DNA of 20,180 bases, from the NCBI GenBank assembly GCA_034696485.1, contig JAQIWT010000446.1, positions 1-20,180 on the forward strand, read 5' to 3'. How positions within the stretch are numbered: the first letter of the stretch is position 1; each line of letters starts with the position of its first letter. The notes below the pieces were generated by a model. That model saw nothing but the letters and a program-made list of their open reading frames with translations, was not told the origin of the DNA and made no database searches. This document shows positions 7,763 to 17,180 of this stretch, piece by piece. This stretch comes from Isohypsibius dastychi. Lineage: Eukaryota > Tardigrada > Eutardigrada > Parachela > Isohypsibiidae. The position numbers and the translations under genes were made by a program.

Positions 7763-10700
7763 CTGTGAAATATACATTCGCAAATAGGTCAAGGAAGATT
7801 CTATACCGTCTCTAAATCAAATCTCCGTAGAACGTAAACTTCACATACTTCTGTGGCCCGGACAGTTCTCGAGGCTGGCCAATCGATCAAAACAGCCTCC
7901 CAGTTAACGTTGTTTCCATTTCGCAAAATTTGCATTTCGACCCCACACTCAATCTCAACCGCTTCTCCTGCGTGTAGAAAGTACATTTCTTGAACCAAGT
8001 CACCTTCCTGAATGATGTAATCTCCCGGAATGCAGTGAATTTGATGCACAAACGAACTCAACATTCGAATAAATGCATCAGATGCGTCGCGGAACAGCAA
8101 GAGCTAAAAAACATAACGCATCTATTGCGGTATGTAAACAATGATTGTCATACTGGTCAAAAAGCGAATGGCTGAGGGCCATGTGGCAATTTACCTGACG
8201 AAGATCTTTATGATGCACGGCAAATGTGATCTCGGTACGAAGGCAGTATGGTGCATCTTCCAATACAGACATGATATCGCTGACTCCGCGATTCGTGCTC
8301 CATAAATGGCTGAAATAATTCTGCACCCGGTCGATTATGGACGGATAGGCATGTTGGTCCATCAAATACGTTTTAATAGCTTGGAATTGACTCTCAAAGT
8401 TCTGCCTGCTGAGTTCGGCATTCGCAAGAGCAGAAGAGATATCTCCGATGATGAATCCGAAAAGTGATTTCCCGACAAGTTGCACGAAGAAAGCGAAGAA
8501 GCGATTTGGCTGATCGGTCGGGAATATATCACCGTATCCAACACTTGCGACGGTGGTACAGACCCAGTACAGCGAGGTGATATATTTCAAAGTTTCGCCG
8601 CGCCCCTTTTGCTTTAGCCTAGTGAGCTTGATCCACGTTGTTTCGTCGCAGTCCCCGTTGGGGCATGCCATAAAGTATGCAGCGCATGTGAAAAAATGCA
8701 TCCAGATTACCAGCTGAGTGAACGAATATGTTAGTCGGACAAAGAGTACGTTGATGTCCAGCTCGTTCAACCAGTCTTGGAAGAACTTTTGAATGCGTTG
8801 CACTCGTGTAATGATGCGAAGTAGCCGCAAGTAACCCCAAAGTTGAATTTTTGAGCCCGGGTTACCGAGAAGAGCGAAAAGTTCGTACGGAAATAATGTA
8901 CAAAGGTCGCTAAGAAATTTCGTTTTGAGATACAGCTGTCTGATCTGCCCTGGATCAACCACTTGATTCCCTGCATCAAACACAGATCGGCTTCGAAATT
9001 TGATTGCAAGTTTGCTAATAGGGACAGACAAGTGAGCACTCACCATATTCGTCCAAGTATCCCATTCGAAGTTGCAGCACAATGTTCGCAACGAAACATG
9101 CTTCAAATATATAGTTGATGACGAAAAGAGGCGTGTTGTAAACATTGAATGCTGGCTGGTAGAGGATCAAAATAACGGAACAGGCACGCAGTGCGTTCAC
9201 TGTGTATTTGCTGATATATTTGACAATCTTCTCATCGGAGCGAAAAATGTGTGTGCGAATTTTCGTCCACCTTTCACGAAATGTGACCGACCTTTCGGGC
9301 CGATATGCGATTGAACTTGTCCCAAGATTAGACTCCGTTTGAATTTGTTTGGCTTCCAACGTATGTTTTTCCCTTGCTTCACGGTCCAAACTTCCCTGAG
9401 TTTCTTCCAACAACCTATCTCGAATTTCCGGGAAGTGTTCCAGCACAACGTCGAAATCGCCTTTTGACAAACAGTAAAGATCGCTATTGTGTTTGGCTCT
9501 GTAACTGGTTTTTGCCACTTGATTGGTGAGGAATGCAATCTCTCCCAGTATCCGGCCTGACTTGATCAAACTGGCTGCAACATCACCGTTTCGATAATGT
9601 ACCTCGATGCTTCCACGGTAGAGAAAAAACAGGTCTGAACCAACATCGCCAATTTTTGTAATATACTCGCCCTCCATGATGTATAAAGGCTGAACAACTG
9701 CAGCCAACATTTTCTTAAAACCACTTGGTGTGTTCTTGAAAACTGGTATTTGGTCAATGACCTTTTTATATAGCTGCAGTGCCAGTTCACCAGTTAGAGA
9801 AGGCGGTAGGCCAGCAATCAATGTTTTTGGGTCCGTTCCTTTCGTTCTCAACCAAATGTATTCGTAATAACGAATAACTCGTTTCCTAAGCTTCTTTGAT
9901 AACCGTTCTTTCGCCATGAAGTGTTTTATCGCAGTCAATTTTTCGAAGAACCGCGATCGTTTCGCATCACTGTTTGCAGCTGCAGCAGACAAGCACGCAA
10001 CAACGTATCCAAAAAATATGTTACCAGCGGTCATCACACAAAGAAAGACGACTTGTTCAACTCCGTTCTTCGCATAGATGTCGCCATAGCCGGTTGTCGT
10101 TGTGGTGGTTATGGCCCAGTACAAGCTTGTGAAAAATAAATTCCAAGAAGTGGAGTTGGAGTTGATTCCTTCAGCCAAGCTAGTGTACCCTTTATCATAA
10201 CATGCCTTTGAACTGTCGAGCCGGTCGCTCATGTCATGCTCTACTAATTCATCATTGTCTCGTTTAAATCTTGAGGTGCTCGACCCAAGATGCGTGCGAA
10301 TGTCCAACTCATCGTCATCAAAACCCTGTTCAGCAGGCTCAAGGTATGAATTCGATTGGCTGAAAAACGAGTCCATGCGAAGATCCAAAGCAATGCTCAA
10401 ATCGGATGGCACCAGGTCGAGATTCTTGTCATCTATAACAAAAACATGTCAGCAAACTTTGAATACTGCACTCAGCTGTAACCACAAGTCAATTGAGTCA
10501 ACACGTGACGTTAACCATCGAACTCTGCTGGTCTTCAAGCCCACAATAGTATATAACGTTAGACTCATCTATTTTACTCTCCCTTCGGCGTTGACTTCGC
10601 AAAAGATTCAGTACTCAAAATGTCTCCAGAAGAAAAATTCAGAAATTATAAGACACGTGATGGTTTTAATTAAAGTAGTCCTGCTGGAAACTGGCAAATT

Positions 10701-13700
10701 TTCCGCTGTTCCCCAAGGAGTCAAGAAAACAGCTTTAGGAATTGAGTTGGTGGATTTTCCAGAAGGTTCTCAAGAATACATCTGAAACTGCAGCTCGTAA
10801 GATTACCGTGGTTTACTACAAATAGTAGCTAGTTGTAGTAGACACTACGTAAGTTCAAACGTTGACAGCACACATCGGCTGGACTGCACTGAAATGGATA
10901 TCAGGTAGCTCAGTGGGAGAAGAAACATCGGTAACTGGTGAACCACGGATCACCGTGAGCCAATGAAATATGTATGCGATGTCGGATTTCTAGACATTAT
11001 TTGGCTACAAGTGACACCATGGTCGTTTTGCATGAGCGAAAAACCGAACAACAACGGTTTTTCATAGAGGAACATAGTACTCGCATGCCACTTTTAGTAC
11101 TCTAACACTCTACTGTCGAATCAATGTTTCTCCCAGGTACATAAGTGATTTCGTTCACTGTCGAATCGCGCTTCTTGCCTGATACTGATGTACGCCCGGT
11201 TTTTCAAAAATGCATACATGTCGCAGGCACATTTCGCCAGATATCGGGTGTGAACAGCAGTCAAGTGTTCAACTTACAACAGCCGCGTTTTTCCAAAGCA
11301 CAGTTCTGAGGTGGGCATTCGATTGTGTATGGTAAACAAGTGACCATTATAATGAATACCGCAAAATAGATGCCATATTTGATGTTGAACATCGAGGAAG
11401 TGTCCACTTTGATGTCCGTTTCAAGGAAATCGAATGCGAGTGGTAATCGATAGACCTGAAGCAAACGGTTCAACCGTAAGTAAATGAACCAGTGCCACAG
11501 CTCTTGCTGGACTGCAGGATTTCCCATGATTAGCAGAAACAATTCAAATGGGAACACGGCGACTAAATCAAGCCATAAATTTGACTTCATATATCTTCTA
11601 GCTGTCATATAAGGATGGGTGACGACAATATGGATACCTAAAGTAAACATATTGCAGATAAAACAGATTACAATTTGTTAATCTCACCATTCGTGTATTG
11701 AACGTGGAACTTCAGATAAATATCGAAAGCGGCAACGATATCCGAGCAGTAAACCAAAGTGAAATATCCCACATGATAAATCTGAAAAGCCGCTTGAACA
11801 AAAACAGCAGCGAAAGTGGTCGTCGCTATCGCGAGCCGAATCCATTCCCAAGTGCGCAAAAAGTCTCCATCTGTTTTGACGGTCGTCTTCAGCAATAATC
11901 TGTACAGAATGCGTCCTAGAGAAGATACGTTAACTCCGTTTAGGTCCTCGTCAAACTGTCTTCGTGACATGCTTTCCTCTGTGACAGAACGGTCTGTTGA
12001 GTTCGGCATGAGTTTCCTTTTTCCAAAAGGCTTAGCATGTTTAGCAGCATAGACTAGATCATCGTAATATCTTTGGTCGCTGGAGATTTTTACCATTTGC
12101 TCGGTCAACCAAGGCACGTTTTGACTGACTTCATCAAATGCAGTGCGTGGGAAACTCATGATTTCACAAGACGTGATTGTTTTGATCCCCATAATTTCGT
12201 TACGGTTGAACAGAAATCCAATCTCACCGAAGAACATCCCTGGATGAAGTACTCCAATTGACACTTGAGCTTGATCCGGATGGAACATGCAGCAATAACC
12301 GCGACGAATGACAAATAAGTCGTCAATGAGATCACCGCGTTGCAAGACGAACTCATCTGGGGGAAAAAGATAACGCCGAACCGCTGGTGCAAATGCTCGA
12401 AGTAAGTGATCCTCGATGTTTTTGAAGATAGGAACACCTGCGGCAAGGTGAATAAGGTCATCAACCTAAAAATAGGGGAGGAGCTCCATGAAACAGCATG
12501 GTGGTGGTTTATAATGCTCGACGAAATGATGAAGTGTTTGAGATGCCTTGTCAAGTACCTCTACAGTTCACCGGACATTAGGTTATGACGCAACTTCCAG
12601 ATAACCAAATAAAGTGAGCTTCATCGGTCTTGTGTTGATGTGTTTAATGTTAGTTGTTAGGTTGATGTCACTCTATGTATTTAGTACGATACGTACTCTG
12701 GTCAAAAAATACAAGAAATCGCAACAGATGGTGATGGCGTCTGAAATTGTGACCACAGAAGTCTTCAAAATTGAACTCTGAAATATAGTTTGCCTTGATT
12801 GTTGTCACATTCTACATTGGGTAAAAAAGCTTGATCTTATGCAGGGAACGAGCACGACCGAATTGAATTAGAAAACTGCCAATTTTATCAATTTTAATCA
12901 AGTATTACAGCATGGCGACCAATGTCGTCGCTGATGTCATTACCTGAATGTCTTCTTTTAAGTGTGTGGGCATATCTTCGGTCATACATTGGACGCCTGG
13001 AACCTCTTCTCCTTGACTAATAGTCCACAGCAACGCCACAGACTCAACAACGCGCTTCTGGACCGCCGGCGCTAGATTGTTATCCTCCATGAAATTCACC
13101 ATTGCAAAAAGACGGTCTTGAAACTCGACTCTTTGAGAATCGAGATTCGCAATGGTAGCCGTTAGCACGGATAATGCGTACCCATAAGTTAGAACACCCA
13201 TAAACATCACAAAGTTAACAACAATCTGTTCGGTCACATTCGAGGGCACGATATCGCCGTAGCCCACAGTTGTTGTCAGTGTCACTGAGAAATACAGTGC
13301 TGAACTATACCGATATGCCACAGTCGGCGAAGCACCCAGGTATGCAGCCCATAAGCCGCCACAGTTTGTGTAATCGCATGACATTCTGAACAGCAAAATC
13401 GCGCCGAGATGGCTCATCGTTGCCAAATAGATCAGAAACTTGACCAGGCGGGCTCGCGATACCGAAGTATTGAGGTCAGAGCTGATAGTGTCGAAGAATT
13501 CGGGCAAATTGAGTATCAGCAGACATCGGTTTAACTTGAAAAGTCCAAGAGCAGCAATCCAGTTGTCCGTAACAAACGGACTCATGATTTCACACGGGAA
13601 CACAGAAAAAAGTTCAACGTAGCAGTTGAACGATTTCAGATAGCGCATTGTAATGTCGTGATGAGCAGTAATTTTTCCATTTGCGGTCACAACTTGTGTA

Positions 13701-15969
13701 ACAAATTTGAGTCCGAAGTCGATTACAAAGATTATGTCCATTATATAGCTGAAAACCATTAAAATGACACCGCTGCCTTCGGTGCTCTCCAACAGATTCT
13801 CATATCCCTGGAATACTCCAATGTAGCTGTTCAGAAAGAACGAGACTACGATGAGAATTATAATGAACCTTTTCCAGATGAAATAAAATAAGCCATCAGG
13901 ATCTAGGCTTAGGCCCACCAGCGGACTGAGTAAGTGCATGATGCGTGAAACGATTCTCTTTCGCATAGAGCCCATGTTGTAGGCAACCAGTTCCGCCATT
14001 GGATCGGTGATGGCGAATAATTCCATGGAAGATGAGATGTTGAGCAACTGCTGTGGTCGCTCGATATTGAGTGCTGTCATAAGCGGCCGCAGAACAATAC
14101 CCATTTTAGGGCGATATTCATCAAGTTTCGCCATCAGCTCTTTTTTCTGTTTCTTCTGGATTATTTCTTCATGGTTTTCTGACTGCGCCAATAGGCCCTC
14201 TTCTACTTTTTGACTGGCAAAACCCGTTCTTTCTTCTGCCCTGTTCTGAATCACCTGGGTTGCAAATATAGTCTCATATTTGGTTTTGAACTTACCCTTA
14301 ACTCATCGGCAATATCAGGATACGACTGCAAGCAGTCCATGAAATCCTGTGTATGTAGTACCACAAGATCGCAGTGATCAATAGCTCGAACGGAATATTT
14401 TCTTGGCATTCTGGTGATCAGATTTATTTCACCAAATAGTTTTCCTGGTTTGAGGAGCAAAACTGGAACTTCAACGTCGTCATCACTTAGCACCTCCAAT
14501 TCACCATTTTGAACGTATATCATCAAGTTGCACACATCGCCTTTTTTCATGATGAGTTCACCAGGAAGAGCCAACATGGGTCGTAACTTCAAACAAAGCA
14601 TGCGTAGAAAACTTGCACTAATGTTATGGAATAGTGGAGAGCGGTCAATGATTCTACCGCTGAGCTCTATTGCAATTTCTGAGCGCAGTGCAAAAGGCAG
14701 CTGATCAAATAACCCAGCACTGCCCATTCCTTGACTTCGTTTCCAGAAGTAGTTGTAGAATTCTGTCACATGGCGGACAAGCTCCGTTGACTGGTTCTGG
14801 TCTCGCAGGTAGTGAACGATAGCCGTGACTCTGTGTTTATAGCGGAACATAATTGAATCGAAATTGCTGAGCATCGACGTTATGCCCCCTTGGATAATTC
14901 CAAATAGTGCAATCATCCCTTCAAGCTCGACAAATACAACAAAAAGCATTTCCACCTGGGTGATCCCATGGATTTCACCAAGCCTAAAAATTGTGCGAAA
15001 AATCAGCCTTTAATTTTGAACATGTGTCTCCTCAATTCGAGCTTGCCAAGCAGACCCGAGTTTCAACATACCCAACACTCAGTGCAGTCGTAATTGTCCA
15101 ATATAATGCATAGTAGTATTTTTGTGCCTCTGTCGCTTTGAAACTAACGAATCCCTGTCCCCATCCAGTATCCTCAAACGAATCATAGATGTTGATGTTC
15201 GGTCTTGGTGAATCTGGTGTTTCGCGTCTTGAGTCGATCCAGGATGGGGATGTACAAACGTTGACTTCGGGCCGGACGTCGCTCCATTTCTCGCAGGGAA
15301 TGGCGTACCAAACACAAGCTGTCCAGTGTAGCATCAACCAGCATAGCACCGAGTAGTACACTGCACGCAGGGCAACAAATGAGGCTCCGACTTCAGATTC
15401 GAGACTGTCAAGGAACTACGAAGCAGGGCTTAGTAAGTCAGGGCGCCTGTCGTCTGTGTAAGTGATACCCTGAAGACTTTGTATACGCTGAGTAGACGAT
15501 TTGTTCGACAATATGCAAGAACGGGTAGTCTTAGCCTTTTTTCGAACAGGCATCCAACGTCGATGGGCGCAACGCTCGAGATATCAACAATGAATCGCAG
15601 CCTGATATACTTATCAAGCGCCGAAGTCCACCTTGTCATTTCTAAATTTCGGGCATCTGTTTTATGAAGCGTCCAGACAGTTACGCATATGTCAACAACA
15701 TTAAATGCATCGAATAAGTATGTTATTCCCAGCAGCTTTTCATTGTATGGGTCAAGGGCAGCGGAAAAGCAAATGAGACTGAACTGGATGATGACGATGA
15801 CTGCTATTGTCCCGTCCCACAAGTGATACCATTTTTTCTCGACTATTCGCTGCTCATGCGAAGTCCATCCCCAATCAAACACCCGAGTCTGTGTTCCAGG
15901 ATCAGCAGCTGCTTGTTTTTGTTCAAATTTTGCCGAGGGAGAGATTCCGATTAGCGATCGGACTTCCAT
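7646..15969 (-). CDS. CNGK: Gene A: complete four-repeat cyclic-nucleotide-gated K+ channel (CNGK type)
   Basis: This is a plasma-membrane K+ channel in which one chain supplies all four pore repeats, each followed by a cyclic-nucleotide-binding domain. The ten exons (15469-15969, 15072-15415, 14296-14983, 12944-14254, 11688-12465, 11278-11637, 9044-10432, 8195-8970, 7807-8103, 7646-7762) sum to 6561 bp, or 2186 residues. The ATG (GCAGCATGG) follows an in-frame stop. Filters: GLGE near 281, GYGD at 842, 1442 and 1935. CNBD cassettes: FGE 465, FGE 1027, LGE 1623, NWE 2116. S4 segments carry spaced Arg/Lys but fewer than classical Kv channels. Sea urchin CNGK has this architecture and is gated by cGMP. 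Gene B is its downstream tandem paralogue. Confidence 0.92.
7807..8103 (-). CDS. Gene A exon 9: repeat IV CNBD
   Basis: It has 99 codons after the acceptor TTTTTTAG. The beta-roll is recognisable (PGDYIIQEGD, MYFLHAGEAVE). The cassette Phe-Gly-Glu is replaced by NWE, while SRTVRATEV keeps an Arg-Thr pair. The donor ACG|GTATAG opens a 44-bp intron; unspliced, a stop follows after one codon. Confidence 0.9.
8195..8970 (-). CDS. Gene A exon 8: repeat IV S3-S6 and C-linker
   Basis: The acceptor GTGTTTGATGCAG joins in phase 1 to give DEYGNQVVDPGQI. S4 is the most basic of the protein (YLRLLRIITRVQRIQK). The filter is TVASVGYGDIFP (1935). The exon ends at DLRQ with donor CAG|GTAAAT, at the C-linker/CNBD border. 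Confidence 0.92.
9044..10432 (-). CDS. Gene A exon 7: repeat III linker, pore, S6, CNBD; repeat IV S1-S2
   Basis: It starts after TTTGTTATAG. About 95 residues of acidic, Ser-rich extracellular linker precede the pore helix and TTTGYGDIY (1442). S6, the C-linker and a CNBD with ILGEIAFL and KTSYRAK follow; this CNBD has LGE for FGE and Lys for the Arg. Repeat IV S1-S2 ends at LDEY with a phase 1 donor GTGAGT. Confidence 0.92.
10433..11277 (-). other. Gene A intron 6 (845 bp)
   Basis: This is the longest intron of gene A. On the plus strand a reading frame stays open through 10440-10785 and ends ...FPEGSQEYI. I do not recognise the protein and see no convincing gene structure. A TAGCTCAGTGG stretch near 10904 imitates a tRNA A-box but has no B-box partner. 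Confidence 0.5.
11278..11637 (-). CDS. Gene A exon 6: repeat III S3-S5
   Basis: It starts after GTTTACTTTAG with GIHIVVTHPY. It carries S3, S4 (YLRLNRLLQVYR) and S5, then a Cys cluster (ECPPQNCAL...GCC) in the extracellular turn. The donor T|GTAAGT is phase 1 and is followed by an 845-bp intron. Confidence 0.9.
11688..12465 (-). CDS. Gene A exon 5: repeat II CNBD, repeat III S1-S2
   Basis: The acceptor TATTTTTAG precedes VDDLIHLAAG. The CNBD has FFGEIGFLFNRNEIMGIK, where the binding Arg-Thr pair is absent. Repeat III S1-S2 ends at QYTN with donor AATG|GTGAGA in phase 1. Reading on past the donor meets a stop within seven codons, so the 50-bp intron is needed. Confidence 0.9.
12466..12943 (-). 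other. Gene A intron 4 (478 bp)
   Basis: It separates the repeat II C-linker from its CNBD. Gene B has a 283-bp intron at the same site (1913-2195). No embedded gene or repeat is evident. Confidence 0.7.
12944..14254 (-). CDS. Gene A exon 4: repeat II S1-S6 and C-linker
   Basis: It has 437 codons, phase 0 both ends. A cytoplasmic linker with NRAEERTG leads to S1 (about 642-661), a weakly charged S4 (LFKLNRCLLILN), and pore TLTTTVGYGDIVP at 842-845. The C-linker ends at EDIQ|. The donor is CAG|GTAATG. Confidence 0.93.
14296..14983 (-). CDS. Gene A exon 3: repeat I filter end, S6, C-linker, CNBD
   Basis: After TTTTTAG the first codons complete the filter as SVGLGEIHG, with Leu for Tyr and Glu for Asp. 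S6 and the C-linker follow, then a CNBD with FGEINL and PRKYSVRA. The donor AGG|GTAAGT opens a 41-bp intron. Confidence 0.92.
15072..15415 (-). CDS. Gene A exon 2: repeat I S5, turret, pore helix
   Basis: The acceptor CTTCGTAG precedes FLDSLESEVG. S5, an extracellular loop with two Cys, and the pore helix (YWTITTALSVG) follow. The exon ends within a filter Gly codon at GG|GTATGT (phase 2), the same site as in gene B. Confidence 0.9.
15469..15969 (-). CDS. Gene A exon 1: N-terminus and repeat I S1-S4
   Basis: It has 167 codons, phase 0, donor AGG|GTATCA. The N-terminus is short and lacks the Lys-rich segment of gene B. A WGW motif precedes S1 (about 51-72), S2 (80-101) and S3 (122-139). S4 (about 150-167) reads CRTNRLLSVYKVFR. 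The following intron is 53 bp. Confidence 0.9.
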
Positions 15970-16250
15970 GCTGCCTATGACTAGTGATCATAACGTCGGA
16001 CGTGAGTCTCAGAATGCATGTAACTCCAGGTGTTATGAACCGAAGCCATTGAATCCGCACCCCAAGAAATGACTATTCAATCAAAGCAACATCAACCGCA
16101 TTGTTCCCAGGCAAGCGAGTGGACAATCGAGATCAAAAGACTACGAGTACGGATACGATGGCGTATTGATATCGAGCGTATACAAAAGCTTGCATAGCCG
16201 GCTAGAACATTTAGCTCTTGCAGAGAGCCAGAGATGATTTGCTACTTACC
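15970..16250 (-). promoter_or_regulatory. Candidate 5'-UTR intron of gene A and upstream non-coding exon
   Basis: Upstream of the gene A ATG, an acceptor-like CTAGTCATAG ends at 15976. A strong donor, AACG|GTAAGT, has its exon end at 16250. Splicing would join a non-coding exon to six bases before the ATG. In-frame stops in both parts make it untranslated. The start of that exon is not visible. Confidence 0.4.
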
Positions 16251-17027
16251 GTTCTTAGGTATACTTCAGGATGTCACTTCCTGTCGCAATCGTATTCAAC
16301 GTATTGCCTCCTACGTTATTTCATATCGTATCTTACGTATGGCGCATGACAAATCTCATGCTACGTGACTTTGGATGTGAGGTGCCGTGGTCGTTCGTAT
16401 GACATATGGAAGGCCCAATCAATAAGCACACTTGACTGTGGTCAGCAAATAAAGTCAGTGAGTGAAGACTAGGCCAGTGTATATGAGCAGTTGGAATATG
16501 CTCGAATCGAAAGACTGTCTTGAATGATCCTGACGAATAGCATGTTGAACGGCCCTTCAGACATAAATTGCTCAAGCTCGTTTTTTCAGCGATGAATAGT
16601 GTGGCCAATCACAATGATGATGATCACAACCATACAAATACCTCGTATTTTAATTGGCACAATGGCATAATTTGCCTTTTCAAACTTTTGCGGTGGAAGT
16701 CGAAGAACGATGTTCAAAGATGCGAGTCAAAGATACAACCGCAGCATCATACCTCGAAGAACTAGCTGCTTTGCAGCTCGAGGGACATTTATGCAAGAGA
16801 ATGAATTAGAAATTAACGGGGAGAGCATTTCAAGTGGATTTGCTGAAACGGTATAAATCAACTACTTTCAGTGGGGAAGATGTAAGTGTTCAATGGGCGG
16901 TGGGCGATGATCGAACTGGTACTCTCCATTCCCAAATTCATCCTCTACTGACGTGAATAATTCATCAGGATCTGCCAAATGAAGAAATCCCTATAACATA
17001 AACGCTGTGGGCACGAACAATTTTGAA
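16251..17027. other. Intergenic stretch between genes C and A
   Basis: No gene is firmly supported. The 5' end of the gene A transcript probably lies near the left side. On the plus strand a 51-codon frame at 16654-16809 has a helical, charged composition (VEERCSKMRVKDTTAASYLE) but no confirmed splice partners; it could be an exon or repeat remnant. Confidence 0.4.
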
Positions 17028-17180
17028 TCACTTCTGAGGCCTTACAAACATCTTCGGTCGTCGGAGGCTGGGATCATCGAGGACAACATATGGATCACTG
17101 TTAGTTGGCAGTGGGATTATTATAGGCAATGTGGCTCTGTGCTCATGTTTTGCAACTGTCGCTGCTAGATTTTCGATTAT
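17028..17180 (-). CDS. Gene C exon 3: C-terminal half of the F domain
   Basis: The acceptor TTAGCACAG joins in phase 0. The 50 residues include IIENLAATVAKHEHRATLPI and PYVVLDDPSLRRPKMF, aligning without gaps to subunit F. The stop TGA is at 17028-17030. An alternative donor at TTT|GTAAGG cannot be excluded. Confidence 0.75.
   Translation of the reverse strand: MIENLAATVAKHEHRATLPIIIPLPTNSDPYVVLDDPSLRRPKMFVRPQK

Noticed and set aside
8941-9045. Alternative acceptor CCTATTAG for gene A exon 8
   Set aside because: It gives the wrong phase; the acceptor GATGCAG at 8971 keeps frame and yields the conserved S2-S3 sequence.
9197-9538. 113-codon minus-strand open frame
   Set aside because: It overlaps gene A exon 7 in another frame and lacks any domain; it is a shadow of the CNBD coding sequence.
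10895-10970. tRNA-like A-box (TAGCTCAGTGG)
   Set aside because: There is no GGTTCGA B-box at a proper distance and no cloverleaf could be drawn.
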